From: Acidobacteriota bacterium
GTDB taxonomy: Bacteria; Acidobacteriota; Terriglobia; Bryobacterales; Bryobacteraceae
Length of the DNA stretch: 64,000 nucleotides
Direction: 5' to 3'
NCBI GenBank assembly: GCA_025352795.1
Contig: JANXSF010000007.1
Span: forward strand, 62,001 to 126,000
The notes beneath the pieces are model-generated. The model ran no database searches. It was not told the origin of the DNA and saw only the letters and a program-made list of their open reading frames with translations. The position numbers and the translations under genes are program-made. Of this stretch, positions 52,176-61,171 are shown one piece after another (within the stretch, counting starts at the first letter, position 1; every line of letters begins with the position of its first letter).

Positions 52176-52604
52176 ATGACGCAGGCGAATCCCTATCAAA
52201 ACAACCAGGATCTGGAAGTCCTTTCAGCAAGCCCTTTGGAACTGGTGGTGCTACTTTACCGCGGTGCGATTGAGGCTTTGGATGCAGCCAAGCGCCACTT
52301 AGGTGCTGGAGAGATCAAAGAACGGTCTAAAAAGATTACTAAGATCTGTTCCATTCTTGAGGAGCTCAGCTCATCCCTTGATCCGGCGCAGGCTCCCCAA
52401 TTGGCCAGGCAATTGGCGGAACTGTACGGGTACATGCACCGCCGACTTTGCCAGGCGAATATTGAGCAAACTGTGGAACCGCTGGATGAAGTCCGCGCAT
52501 TATTGGCGAATCTTTTGGACGGCTGGCAGCAGGTTTGCAATGCCCAGGCAGATGGGTTCGCCCTAGTTGCCGGGCAATCGGAATGCGCCCAGTACGTGGC
52601 TTAA
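52176..52604 (+). CDS. fliS: Flagellar secretion chaperone FliS
   Basis: A 142-residue helical protein with the FliS signature: ANPYQNNQDLEVLSASPLELVVLLYRGAIEALDAAKRHL at the start and GYMHRRLCQANIEQ in the third helix. FliS binds the C-terminal helix of flagellin in the cytosol and prevents early assembly. The ATG at 52176 opens directly into the conserved N-terminus; a TTG at 52152 is in frame upstream. Its neighbour flaG supports the call. The terminal region GWQQVCNAQADGF is the fourth helix. Stops of this gene and the M50-like gene face each other 13 bases apart. Confidence 0.88.
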   Translation: MTQANPYQNNQDLEVLSASPLELVVLLYRGAIEALDAAKRHLGAGEIKERSKKITKICSILEELSSSLDPAQAPQLARQLAELYGYMHRRLCQANIEQTVEPLDEVRALLANLLDGWQQVCNAQADGFALVAGQSECAQYVA

Positions 52605-52617
52605 GTGTGACGCGAGC

Positions 52618-54207
52618 TTAAGCCAACTCCAATTGCTGAACCGGGGCATTAGTATTCGTTCTGCGGTCTAAATTCAAAGCCACCCGCAGCACTTCATAGG
52701 ATTGCCGAGTATAGTCGTAAGCACCAGCCTGAGGTAATTTCACCGCTAGTGCAAAGCCAGTATCCCAAGCGTCCCATGCATCTAAAAGTTCCCCTCGCAA
52801 CCAGAGGATTGAAGCTTGAGCCAAGTAAAACTCTTCATCCTTTTTTACTTTAGGGATAGCTTCCACTTTGGACCACCAACGTTCGGCAGTCTCCTGATCC
52901 TGACAGTAGACGGCACTGAAGAAAACAAACTCAGTGAGGAAACCATGTAGCTGCACTCCATTCCCTGCTTCAAACATAGCCTGGGCAGCTTGTGCTTGAA
53001 TCGTGGCTTGTGGAATATCACCATTATCTAAATGATGCATTGCCGCAAACCAACGCAGAGTCACCGCCTGTTCCCCACTGGTAATGAAATCGGCTGCACT
53101 TTGAATAATGCTAATATCCCAATCGCGTGGTCGAAGCTTGGTTGCTACGGAAGAAGCCACCATGCCCATAGCCATGTTCACCTGCGCCCAGGGTCCCTTC
53201 CTGATCAATTGATAAAATCTGGCACCGTCAGAATAGTGACTGCCGGGCTTTTGGGGAATCATATTCACCACGAAAGCCAAAATAGAGATCACCGATAGCA
53301 TGGCGCAGCCAATCCACAGGGACCTGAAGGAAGTTCGAGCCACCACCAAAGTGGCCAACCAGGCGGCCAGTCCAAGCACCAAAGAAGCCACCGGGCCCCC
53401 CAGAATCATGACCGCAGTTCGTTCCCGTAACTTTTCCAGGTTGGGTGAAACCATGGAGGCACTGCCCCCCAGCCAGTCTTTCACCCGAAAGAAGAAGGTC
53501 CACTTTCCGCCACTTAACTTTGCATGAAATGGGCCAATGTGCAGCCCGTATAACAGCATTCCCCCATGCCATCCACCCAGCACATGGCCTGCTTCATGAC
53601 CGCCCACCACAATCAGTTCCGCCACCTGCAACTGAAGTAATTCCATCATCATCCCAACATCCGGCAAACCCTGTTGACTCCCCCACTGACGCCAAAAGTA
53701 CATTCCGGCAAAGTAAGCCATCCAACCAAATGCCACGGCAACGTTTTCGGTGAGGGCGCTGGTCCCGTCGCCGGCAATCCGTTGGAATTTGGGTTGGGCT
53801 GCATCGGAGACAGTAGATTTGTGCCAAAAAGCCACAATCCCCAAGATTCCAACAATGAAGTCGAATCTAAGTATCCAGCTATGCCCCTCGCGATTCCACA
53901 TCATGATTTCTGAACCAGCGCCAATGAAGAGGCTCAAGATACTGGCGGCAAGGGCCCAACGTCGGGCAGAGGGTTTCTCTTTGCGCAGGGCCCACCAAGC
54001 CCAACCTGGGACGCCGCAAACAACACAAGCTTGCAGCATTAACAGGACAAGGAGTACGGTAATTCCGAAGCTTTTGGCTGGAAGTGGCGGAAGGCTAGGA
54101 TCGGATTCCAATTTGCTCGCAATCCCGAAAACCAAAGGCAGAAGTAGCAAAAGAGATAGTGCCTGCAAGCCGAAATAGAATCGGACAAACGATCGTAACC
54201 AGCTCAT
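52618..54207 (-). CDS. Site-2-protease-like (M50) membrane metallopeptidase
   Basis: A 529-residue polytopic membrane protein. A helix contains the zinc motif GHEAGH (VVGGHEAGHVLGGWHGG), and a later helix ends SDGARFYQL, in place of the usual NPxPxxDG motif, as in M50 proteases. About seven membrane helices surround these. The last 170 residues are soluble and helical, repeat-like (AMHHLDNGDIPQATIQAQAAQAM). Such proteases cut proteins within the membrane to release regulators; the substrate is unknown. The gene stands alone, convergent with fliS. Confidence 0.8.
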   Translation of the reverse strand: MSWLRSFVRFYFGLQALSLLLLLPLVFGIASKLESDPSLPPLPAKSFGITVLLVLLMLQACVVCGVPGWAWWALRKEKPSARRWALAASILSLFIGAGSEIMMWNREGHSWILRFDFIVGILGIVAFWHKSTVSDAAQPKFQRIAGDGTSALTENVAVAFGWMAYFAGMYFWRQWGSQQGLPDVGMMMELLQLQVAELIVVGGHEAGHVLGGWHGGMLLYGLHIGPFHAKLSGGKWTFFFRVKDWLGGSASMVSPNLEKLRERTAVMILGGPVASLVLGLAAWLATLVVARTSFRSLWIGCAMLSVISILAFVVNMIPQKPGSHYSDGARFYQLIRKGPWAQVNMAMGMVASSVATKLRPRDWDISIIQSAADFITSGEQAVTLRWFAAMHHLDNGDIPQATIQAQAAQAMFEAGNGVQLHGFLTEFVFFSAVYCQDQETAERWWSKVEAIPKVKKDEEFYLAQASILWLRGELLDAWDAWDTGFALAVKLPQAGAYDYTRQSYEVLRVALNLDRRTNTNAPVQQLELA

Positions 54208-54283
54208 TCCTTCTGATCGGCAAAGTGAAGATAAACAAGGAGTACGGAAACAGGCTTACTTTCGCACCTTGAATCGTCCTACC

Positions 54284-55747
54284 TTATCGTCTTAGTACCT
54301 TCACGCCGTTCTTCGCTGCCCAACTAAGATACTCATCCACGGTGTGGAAAGTCCCCTGTTTGTGCAGGTGCCCGGCGTCTTCCACCAAATGATTCCAGTT
54401 TTTGGACCACGAATCGCCGGTAGATTTCATCCAATGCTGCAAACGCTTTTCCATTTGTTCACGAATGGATTTCGCCGCCGGATCATCGACAAGATTTTTC
54501 TGTTCGTAAGGATCGGCTTCAATATCGTAAAGCACCCAGGGCTTATCTTCAAACCGCGCATACATGTGTTTGGCAGTCCGCACGCCACGCCAACCTTGAG
54601 GAGTATTGTCACCCTGAAACGGTCCGAAAATTTGGAAGTAAACCGATTCCGGTGGGGCTCCTTTCCCTGTGGTGATCGCACTTGCCAAATTACGGCCTTG
54701 CATGGATGGCGGCACCGGAACGCCACACATGCCCAGCAAAGTCGGAGCAATATCCACATGACTGAAAAGCATTTCGCTTTGTTGGGCAGGCCTTATCTTT
54801 GCAGGCCAACGAATCATGCCGGGCACCCGGATGCTTTCTTCCCAAGGCTTGCGTTTCAATCGTTCTCCTTGCGAACCGAGCATGTCGCCATGGTCAGAAC
54901 AGACCAGGAAAATGGTATTGTTGGCCAAACCCAGTTCTTCTAACTTGCCCATGATCCGGCCAAGCTGATGGTCTACTGCCGTGACCATTCCATAGTATTC
55001 GGCAATGGCTTGACGACCAGGAGCTCTGTCCGTTTGCTGGTAGTTCGGACGCATGGTCAACTTTTCTGGATCGTAGAGCTTGGCATATTCTGGCGGTGCT
55101 TTATAGGGATCGTGTGGAGGCCCCATTTGAATGGTTACGAAGAAGGGCCGCTGGTCACGTTCTTTTCCATCCAAAAATTCCAGCGCCAAATCAGCCCAGC
55201 CTTCGGCTTCAAACTTTTTCATTGGGATGGGTTCGGGCGTGTCTCTAAAATACTGCGTATTGAAATGTGCATGGCTGCATTCATTGGCAGCCCAAAATTC
55301 AAACCCTTGCCGACGCGCACCAGGCGGGACAAAGCCGGGCAAGCGCGGGCCCCCATCCAAATGCCACTTGCCTATGAAACCCGTGCGATACCCGGCCTTG
55401 CTTAAAATTTTGGCAATGGTCACTTCAGATTCGCGAAAGCGCAGATCGTTGGCAATCATCCCATTGGCGCTGGCGTATTTCCCCGTTAGAAGAATGGCCC
55501 GTGCAGGGCAACACACTGGAGTATTGGCGAAAGTGTTCTTCAAGAGGATGCCCGATGCAGCCAACCGGTCGAAATTCGGCGTCTTCACATCGGGATTCCC
55601 CATGCAGCCCAACGCTTGTGCACGAAGCTGATCGGGCAACAAGAATACAATGTTGGGTCGGGCATCAGCGGCTGCGGCGGGCAGTACCGCTGCGACGGTA
55701 GAGCCAAGGAATTGACGACGGTTCAGGGGAAAAGACATCGCCATCAT
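54284..55747 (-). CDS. Exported sulfatase (arylsulfatase family)
   Basis: A 487-residue sulfatase with a Tat-type signal ([15 protein letters not shown]). The motifs are [21 protein letters not shown] (metal Asp region), the active-site C79-C80-P-A-R83 in C-x-P-x-R form followed by AILLTGKY, and [15 protein letters not shown]79 is the candidate formylglycine. The family hydrolyses sulfate esters of polysaccharides or other compounds. Maturation needs a formylglycine-forming enzyme; the SUMF1-domain protein in this window lacks the needed cysteines, so it is not a likely partner. The start could be 55747 or 55738. Confidence 0.9.
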   Translation of the reverse strand: MMAMSFPLNRRQFLGSTVAAVLPAAAADARPNIVFLLPDQLRAQALGCMGNPDVKTPNFDRLAASGILLKNTFANTPVCCPARAILLTGKYASANGMIANDLRFRESEVTIAKILSKAGYRTGFIGKWHLDGGPRLPGFVPPGARRQGFEFWAANECSHAHFNTQYFRDTPEPIPMKKFEAEGWADLALEFLDGKERDQRPFFVTIQMGPPHDPYKAPPEYAKLYDPEKLTMRPNYQQTDRAPGRQAIAEYYGMVTAVDHQLGRIMGKLEELGLANNTIFLVCSDHGDMLGSQGERLKRKPWEESIRVPGMIRWPAKIRPAQQSEMLFSHVDIAPTLLGMCGVPVPPSMQGRNLASAITTGKGAPPESVYFQIFGPFQGDNTPQGWRGVRTAKHMYARFEDKPWVLYDIEADPYEQKNLVDDPAAKSIREQMEKRLQHWMKSTGDSWSKNWNHLVEDAGHLHKQGTFHTVDEYLSWAAKNGVKVLRR

Positions 55748-55808
55748 TGTAACCCGCCGAAAAACACGCTGTGCATCTGTTGGCACAATGCGCTACACTT
55801 ATAAAGTT

Positions 55809-56045
55809 ATGTCTCGAGTATGTCCAGTTACCGAAAAACGCCCCATGTCGGGAAATCGCGTTTCTCATGCAAATAATAAGACCAAGCGCAGGTTTGAAGT
55901 AAACCTGCACGAACAGCGTTTCTGGGTTCCTGCCGAAAAGCGCTGGGTGCGCCTGCGGATTTCCGCAAAGGGCATCCGAAATATCGACAAGTTGGGCATT
56001 GAAGCCGTTTTGGCTGGAATGCGCAAGCGCGGCGTTAAAGTCTAA
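55809..56045 (+). CDS. rpmB: 50S ribosomal protein L28
   Basis: A 78-residue ribosomal protein with the L28 start [32 protein letters not shown] and a basic C-terminus ([24 protein letters not shown]). The ATG at 55809 gives MSRVC, the normal start; another ATG 21 bases upstream is in frame but adds residues not found in L28. The L33 gene follows after 12 bases and the two end in a strong terminator, making a ribosomal operon. Confidence 0.95.
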   Translation: MSRVCPVTEKRPMSGNRVSHANNKTKRRFEVNLHEQRFWVPAEKRWVRLRISAKGIRNIDKLGIEAVLAGMRKRGVKV

Positions 56046-56057
56046 GGGAACACAGTC

Positions 56058-56210
56058 ATGCGAACCATCATTAAACTCGTCTCAACCGCCGGTACGGGTC
56101 ACTTCTATACAACCACCAAGAATGCCAAGAAGACTACGGAAAAATTGGTGATGAAGAAGTTTGATCCTACCATCCGCAAGCACGTTGAATACAAAGAAGC
56201 CAAGGTCTGA
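56058..56210 (+). CDS. rpmG: 50S ribosomal protein L33
   Basis: A 50-residue ribosomal protein: [20 protein letters not shown] at the start, then a Lys-rich middle ([17 protein letters not shown]) and HVEYKEAKV at the end, the classic L33 pattern. The cysteines of zinc-binding L33 are absent, so it is the C-minus, zinc-independent form. AAGGGA lies about nine bases before the ATG. The stop codon is inside the terminator stem that follows. It pairs with rpmB directly upstream. Confidence 0.95.
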   Translation: MRTIIKLVSTAGTGHFYTTTKNAKKTTEKLVMKKFDPTIRKHVEYKEAKV

Positions 56211-56233
56211 CGCAAGTCAGACCTTACGTTTTT
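56202..56233 (+). terminator. Intrinsic terminator of rpmB-rpmG
   Basis: A 9-bp perfect stem, AAGGTCTGA (56202-56210) with TCAGACCTT (56217-56225), loop CGCAAG, followed by ACG and five T residues. The left arm includes the last codons and stop of rpmG, so the gene end and terminator are merged. Confidence 0.9.
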
Positions 56234-56243
56234 CCACCTCACT

Positions 56244-57314
56244 CTAGCCCACAATTGCTGCCTGTTCAGGCAAAATAATCGACTTCATTCCAGCCGAAAT
56301 CACTTTTTGCGCCCTCAACCCATCGTTATGTGTCGCCGGGAACGCGCTTCCACTGTTGCAACATTCAATAAACATGGCTAATTCAGCCTTGTAGGCCGGG
56401 CCGAATCGATCAATGAATTCGGGCAATGGTTTGCCGTAATCACGCGTGTCGAAGTTGCGTTTGGCTAACGGCTGGGCGGTACCGCGGGGACCATATGCAG
56501 CTACCGTAATCTGAAAAGGCTTCTGATCGAAGTGCCCAATCTGAATCTGCCCATTTTCGCCAAACAGAATTGTTTCCACGCGATAGCCTGATACATGGTT
56601 GCGGCTCACCTGAACTTGCGCCATCATGCCGTCGGCAAACCACAACAGCAACATGGCATCGTCGAAATCCTCTTCACTAGTGGTCAGCTTGTGGCTATAC
56701 AATCGCGACCCGATACTCATCGCCCTGGTCGGCATGTTCCCCGTTAGCCACAATATCTCGTCCACATTGTGAACCGACATATCGGGCAAGATCCCGCCAC
56801 TGGCATAACCGTTGGGTGCCGGGTTGGAATCTTCTAGTGACGTATAAATCTTGAACACCCGTCCAATCGTTCCTGACATCATCAAGTCTTTTGCATAAGC
56901 CAAGGGACCGTCAAAGCGCCGTTGGAAAGCCAACATTAAAGCATTGGGATGATGGCGGTCTAATTCACCACAAAATTCGGCATCGCCTTCCAGCGTGCCA
57001 GTCAACGGTTTTTCCAGCAGCACTCGATGGCCAGCTTTGATCAGTGTAGTGGCATGATCGCGATGCCCATTCGTAGGAGTCACAATGACAGTTGCATCAG
57101 CCACCCCGGCTGCGCCAAACTCTTCGATAGATCCGAACACCGGAACATCTACCTGGTTTTCTGCAGCCCATTTCGTGGCTCGGGAAGTATCGGAATCGAC
57201 CAGTGCGGTGAGTTGGCAGCAGCCAGTTTCCCGCTGATGTTCAACAACGTGAAGAGCGTGGATCACGCCCATGCGGCCAAGGCCGGCAACGGCAATGCGT
57301 AAAGGATTTTTCAT
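56244..57314 (-). CDS. Gfo/Idh/MocA-family oxidoreductase
   Basis: A 356-residue NAD(P)-dependent enzyme. The N-terminus carries the Rossmann GxGxxG pattern (IAVAGLGRMGVIHALHV), then EKPLTGT with the conserved Glu-Lys-Pro of the family, and PDMSVHNVDEILWLTG with the likely catalytic Asp-x-x-x-His-like segment. The C-terminal domain is the usual beta-sheet substrate lid. Such enzymes oxidise or reduce sugars and inositols. No partner sugar gene is adjacent; it stands alone, divergent from katA. Confidence 0.92.
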   Translation of the reverse strand: MKNPLRIAVAGLGRMGVIHALHVVEHQRETGCCQLTALVDSDTSRATKWAAENQVDVPVFGSIEEFGAAGVADATVIVTPTNGHRDHATTLIKAGHRVLLEKPLTGTLEGDAEFCGELDRHHPNALMLAFQRRFDGPLAYAKDLMMSGTIGRVFKIYTSLEDSNPAPNGYASGGILPDMSVHNVDEILWLTGNMPTRAMSIGSRLYSHKLTTSEEDFDDAMLLLWFADGMMAQVQVSRNHVSGYRVETILFGENGQIQIGHFDQKPFQITVAAYGPRGTAQPLAKRNFDTRDYGKPLPEFIDRFGPAYKAELAMFIECCNSGSAFPATHNDGLRAQKVISAGMKSIILPEQAAIVG

Positions 57315-57363
57315 TGTGAGAGTAACGTTTAGTTTACGACATCGGGGTTGGTCTACTGTTTGC

Positions 57364-57378
57364 CTATGGGAGCCATAG
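57364..57378. promoter_or_regulatory. Inverted repeat upstream of katA
   Basis: CTATGG, three bases, CCATAG: a perfect 6-3-6 inverted repeat about 45 bases before the katA ATG and between divergent genes. It could be an operator; it does not match the OxyR consensus by eye. Confidence 0.25.
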
Positions 57379-57424
57379 CTGCTTTAGTATGGTTCAATTA
57401 CCCTGTTCAGCATAGCCTTGGCAG

Positions 57425-58939
57425 ATGCAAAGAGTTTTACTTACGTTAGCAATCACCGGGGCGTTAAGCTTCGGCCAAAAGCCCACACTTACTACGAACG
57501 GCGGCGTCCCCGTCGGCGACAATCAAAATTCTAAGACAGCAGGCATTGATGGCCCTGTGCTGTTGGAAGATATTCATCTTATCGAAAAGCTTGCGAACTT
57601 CGACCGTGAGCGGACTCCGGAGCGCGTGGTACACGCCCGCGGTGCAGGAGCCTATGGCGAGTTTGTAAGTGATGGAGATTTTTCAGAATTCACTCGTGCC
57701 TCATTCTTAAGTGCTTCAGGCAAATCAACCCCCGTATTTGTGCGTTTTTCAACAGTGGTGCACAGCAGTGGATCACCTGAAATTGCTCGTGATCCGCGCG
57801 GCTTTGCCACCAAATTTTATACTGACGAAGGCAATTACGATCTTGTTGGAAACAACTTGCCGGTATTCTTTATCCGTGATGCCATCAAGTTCCCTGATAT
57901 GGTTCACTCGTTGAAGCCTTCCCCTGTCACTAACAAACAGGACCCCAACCGTTTCTTCGATTTTTTCAGCCACATTCCAGAATCAACGCAGATGTTGACC
58001 TTCGTCTATTCCGACCTGGGAGTGCCCGCCAATTATCGACAGATGAATGGGTTTGGAGTGCATGCCTTTAAGTGGGTCAATAAATCTAACCAGGTTCGCT
58101 ATGTGAAATACACATGGAAAACGCAGCAAGGCGTGAAGAGTCTTACCAATGCTGAAGCAGAAAAAGTTGTCGCCAAAGATTGGGGCAATGCCACAACCGA
58201 CCTCTATGAAAACATCGGTAAAGGGAACAATCCCAAATGGGAATTGTTTGTGCAAATGTTGAACCCCGCCGACCTTGATAAGTTCGATTTTAATCCGTTG
58301 GATGCTACCAAAACCTGGCCAGAATCTATTGCGAAGCTTCAGAAAGTTGGGACCATGACGCTTAATAAGCTTCCACAGAGTTTCTTTGAAGAGACCGAAC
58401 AGGCCGCCTTTTCGCCAGGAAACCTGGTTGCGGGGATTGAAGCCAGTGAAGATCGTTTACTGCAAGGCCGTTTGTTCAGCTACTTTGATACACAACGCCA
58501 CCGCTTAGGCGGCAACTTCCAGCAAATAGTCATCAACAAGCCGCAGATCAAAGTGATGAGCACCAATCAAGGTGGCGCATTAAGCCAACGTGGCCAAAAG
58601 GGCGATGTAAACTATCAACCCAGCGAAGCGGATGAGATTACCTACCGCGACGATAATCAGTTTCGTTACTCGCAGACCCGACTGACAGGCACTACAGTGC
58701 AGCAGCCAATTGGAAAGTTCAATAACTTCAAACAAGCAGGCGAACTGTATCGCAGTTTCACTGTTGCGGAACGGGAACGGCTAGTGGCCAATCTTGCTGG
58801 GGATCTTTCAGCCGTCAAGAATCCGAAGATTGTCCGTGTTATGGTAGGCAACTTTTATAAAGCCGATGTAGAGTACGGCACCAAGCTGGCAAAGGCTTTG
58901 GGTATTGATCTGCAAGAAGTGATGAAGGCTGACGATTAG
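57425..58939 (+). CDS. katA: Exported haem catalase
   Basis: A 504-residue monofunctional catalase with a signal peptide (MQRVLLTLAITGALSFGQ), so probably periplasmic. Catalytic H70 (ERVVHARGAGA), Asn143/144 (DLVGNNLPVFF) and the haem-ligand Y353 (RLFSYFDTQRHRLGG) are all present. It dismutates hydrogen peroxide. The start gives the signal peptide directly. One base after its stop begins an exported ankyrin gene, then an OxyR gene, forming a peroxide-defence operon. Apart from the signal the length is that of small-subunit catalases. Confidence 0.95.
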   Translation: MQRVLLTLAITGALSFGQKPTLTTNGGVPVGDNQNSKTAGIDGPVLLEDIHLIEKLANFDRERTPERVVHARGAGAYGEFVSDGDFSEFTRASFLSASGKSTPVFVRFSTVVHSSGSPEIARDPRGFATKFYTDEGNYDLVGNNLPVFFIRDAIKFPDMVHSLKPSPVTNKQDPNRFFDFFSHIPESTQMLTFVYSDLGVPANYRQMNGFGVHAFKWVNKSNQVRYVKYTWKTQQGVKSLTNAEAEKVVAKDWGNATTDLYENIGKGNNPKWELFVQMLNPADLDKFDFNPLDATKTWPESIAKLQKVGTMTLNKLPQSFFEETEQAAFSPGNLVAGIEASEDRLLQGRLFSYFDTQRHRLGGNFQQIVINKPQIKVMSTNQGGALSQRGQKGDVNYQPSEADEITYRDDNQFRYSQTRLTGTTVQQPIGKFNNFKQAGELYRSFTVAERERLVANLAGDLSAVKNPKIVRVMVGNFYKADVEYGTKLAKALGIDLQEVMKADD

Positions 58940-58940
58940 T

Positions 58941-59405
58941 ATGATACTGTTGCTTGGATTGTTCTCAATCATTTGTGCTACAGCACAAGCGCCAGACGTC
59001 AACGTGAATGCCCCGGACTCCCGGGGCTACACGCCCTTAATTCTCGCCGCTTACCACGGGGAAACAGAAGTCGTGAGAAGCTTGCTGAAACAAGGGGCCG
59101 ATGTTAAGTCCAAGGATAAGACAGGGTCTAGTGCGCTGATGGGTGCAGCTTTTAAAGGACACGTGGAAATTGCTAAATTACTGATCGCGAGCGGAGCAAA
59201 AGTGGATGACACCAATGGAATTGGCGCATCCCCTTTGATGTTTGCGGCACTCACGGGCCGTACTGAAATGGTAGATTTGCTATTAGCCCACGGAGCTGAT
59301 GCAAAACGAAAGGATCAGCGTGGCATTGATGCATTGCACTTAGCTGAAGGCCAGGGGAACGAACCTATGGTTAACCGGCTGATTCGAGCTATTCGAGGGA
59401 AATAA
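58941..59405 (+). CDS. Exported ankyrin-repeat protein (AnkB-like)
   Basis: A 154-residue protein with a signal peptide (MILLLGLFSIICATAQ) and about four ankyrin repeats: DSRGYTPLILAAYHGETEVVRSLLKQGADV, then three similar units ending LLAHGADAKRKDQRG. In Pseudomonas, periplasmic AnkB encoded beside katB is needed for full catalase activity, so the same partner role fits here: the gene follows katA by one base. The stop overlaps the oxyR start (TAATG). Confidence 0.9.
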   Translation: MILLLGLFSIICATAQAPDVNVNAPDSRGYTPLILAAYHGETEVVRSLLKQGADVKSKDKTGSSALMGAAFKGHVEIAKLLIASGAKVDDTNGIGASPLMFAALTGRTEMVDLLLAHGADAKRKDQRGIDALHLAEGQGNEPMVNRLIRAIRGK

Positions 59406-60289
59406 TGGAAATGCAGCAGCTCCGCTATTTTTTAGCGGTGGCTCGGACTGGTAGTTTTGTTAAGGCAGCTGAAGAAACTGGAGTGGCGCAACCCTCGCTT
59501 TCCCAACAAATCAAGAAGTTGGAAGGGGAGCTAGCCGTGCCGTTGTTTGATCGGCTGGGTCGCGCTGTGAAGCTAACGCGTTATGGGGAAACCCTATTAC
59601 CCGCCGCTCAGGAAATTCTTCGCAAAACAACAGAAACAGAAAAACTATTAATAGGCATGCAACGTGCAGACCAAGGGAAATTAACCGTAGGAGTGATTCC
59701 TACGGTTTTGCCGTATGCACTGGCCCGACCAATGGCTAAATTTTTGGAACTGTACCAGGGTGTGGAAATTGAGGTGCGTGAATCCACTACAGAAAAGTTG
59801 ATGGAAGGGCTGCGTGCCGGGCAACTGGATATTGCCATTGTGGCGCTGCCCATCAAGCAGCCGGAAATTGTTTGCAGTGAATTGTTTCGGGAACCATTGC
59901 TGGTGGTAGTGTCGGAAGGGCATCATTTGGCCGGTGGAAAAGCGTTAGAGGTGCCCCAACTCATTGGTGAACGAATGTTGTTGCTACGCGAAGGACACTG
60001 TCTGAGAGATGAAGTTCTAACCGTTTGCAGCCGGGCAAAAATACAGTTTCAACAAATTTTTGAGAGCGACCATCTGGCCAGCATTTTTGCTTTGGTGGCC
60101 AATGGATTTGGAGTCAGTATTGTGCCCGCCCTAGCTGGACCCGATGCCCGTGGTTGCAGACTTGTTCCGCTGGAACCAAAGAGCGTTCGTCGCATTGGCT
60201 ACGCTCAGGTAAAAGGACATCACGCTTTGCCCGTTCAGAAAAAGTTTATTGAATTTTTACGCAAATGGAACTGGGAACAGATGAACTAG
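59405..60289 (+). CDS. oxyR: OxyR-type LysR-family peroxide sensor
   Basis: A 294-residue LysR-type regulator. The winged HTH is residues 1-60 (MEMQQLRYFLAVARTGSF, AAEETGVAQPSLSQQIKKLE). The redox pair of OxyR, C199 in REGHCLRD and C208, has the same spacing and numbering as in E. coli OxyR. Peroxide should convert these to a disulfide and activate transcription, most likely of the katA operon, in which it is the third gene. It overlaps the ankyrin gene by one base and its stop overlaps the convergent next gene by four bases. Confidence 0.93.
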   Translation: MEMQQLRYFLAVARTGSFVKAAEETGVAQPSLSQQIKKLEGELAVPLFDRLGRAVKLTRYGETLLPAAQEILRKTTETEKLLIGMQRADQGKLTVGVIPTVLPYALARPMAKFLELYQGVEIEVRESTTEKLMEGLRAGQLDIAIVALPIKQPEIVCSELFREPLLVVVSEGHHLAGGKALEVPQLIGERMLLLREGHCLRDEVLTVCSRAKIQFQQIFESDHLASIFALVANGFGVSIVPALAGPDARGCRLVPLEPKSVRRIGYAQVKGHHALPVQKKFIEFLRKWNWEQMN

Positions 60290-60981
60290 TTTGAACTGGA
60301 TAACGAATACTTCACAGAAACAACAGTTTTGTTGTTTCCCTGGATCACTTTGATGGTTGCCGACTTCGCTCCAGAGTCAGCCTTGGTGATCACCACACCT
60401 TCTTCGCCATCAACAGCTGAATTGGTAGTCACAGTAAAGCCTTCTGCTTTAAATTCCGATTCGTAGAAGCTGGATACTTTGCTGGCATTGTCATTGGTCT
60501 GGTAAACCAAGTTGCCATTCTCGTTACCCTGTGATTCCACCTGCACCATGGGATCACCTTTCATACCCGGATATTTCGGCAGCCAATTCGGCGTCTTTCC
60601 CTTGCCTCCGACAACGACTCTGCCCTCTTTTGTCTTCACTTCAATCTTGCCACGCTGCAAATCACTGAGGTTTACTTCAGCCTCTTCACCAGTGCTTTTC
60701 ACTCGAACCTTCACCGTTTCGCCATCCATGGAAATCACTTCCAGATCGGGATTCAAAGCGGTGATCACTTTGGCAATAGCCATTCCAGGATTGCCAGAAC
60801 CAGCCACTTGCTTTACAAAATAGAATGCTCCACCGACCAAAACAATTCCACCAACAACGATAAACGCAGCAATGCCGAGCAGTACCCAAACAACAATGTT
60901 GGTCTTCTTTTTCTGATTTGGATCAGCAGTCGGCATGGGGCCATAGGGGCCCGGGATGGGTGGTGGCGTTGGGGATGACAT
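60286..60981 (-). CDS. Single-pass membrane protein, unknown function
   Basis: A 231-residue protein with a Pro-rich cytoplasmic head (SPTPPPIPGPYGPMP), a Lys cluster and one membrane helix (about 27-50, IVVWVLLGIAAFIVVGGIVLVG). The extracytoplasmic part has a DLEVISMDGETVKVRVKSTGEEAEVNL segment and a longer domain (VSSFYESEFKAEGF) of mixed strands and helices. I recognise no named family. The start at 60981 gives the Pro-rich head; a longer frame upstream adds residues without a ribosome-binding site. It is convergent with oxyR with a four-base overlap. Confidence 0.7.
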   Translation of the reverse strand: MSSPTPPPIPGPYGPMPTADPNQKKKTNIVVWVLLGIAAFIVVGGIVLVGGAFYFVKQVAGSGNPGMAIAKVITALNPDLEVISMDGETVKVRVKSTGEEAEVNLSDLQRGKIEVKTKEGRVVVGGKGKTPNWLPKYPGMKGDPMVQVESQGNENGNLVYQTNDNASKVSSFYESEFKAEGFTVTTNSAVDGEEGVVITKADSGAKSATIKVIQGNNKTVVSVKYSLSSSN

Positions 60982-61073
60982 GGCTTTCTTAGTTGTATCA
61001 TACCGGGATTCCCCACCGGACAACATCGAATGGGATCTCATTGAAGATATAGAAAACCTGGGACCAATAAAAG

Positions 61074-61154
61074 ATTTATCCGCAGATGACGCAGATGAAA
61101 GCAGATAAGACCAAGAATTTGAAGTGGTTTTATCAGCGTCATCTGCGGATAAAT
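61074..61154. repeat. 19-bp inverted repeat, dispersed ATCTGCGTCATCTGCGG-type element
   Basis: Left arm ATTTATCCGCAGATGACGC (61074-61092) and right arm GCGTCATCTGCGGATAAAT (61136-61154) are perfect inverses separated by 43 bases. Internal copies of CGCAGAT repeat next to the left arm. The motif resembles a short palindromic repeat I have seen scattered in the intergenic regions of many environmental bacteria. It lies just after the stop of the thioesterase gene (minus strand) and can form a long RNA hairpin. Confidence 0.7.
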
Positions 61155-61171
61155 TCTTCGTTCGGCATTGT

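Noticed and set aside
29769-55747. SUMF1-domain protein as maturase of the sulfatase at 54284
   Set aside because: The SUMF1 domain lacks the cysteines required for formylglycine formation, is fused to a hydrolase, and lies over 20 kb away.
61074-61154. CRISPR array
   Set aside because: There are only two copies, and they are inverted, not direct repeats; no cas gene is nearby. It is a palindromic dispersed repeat.
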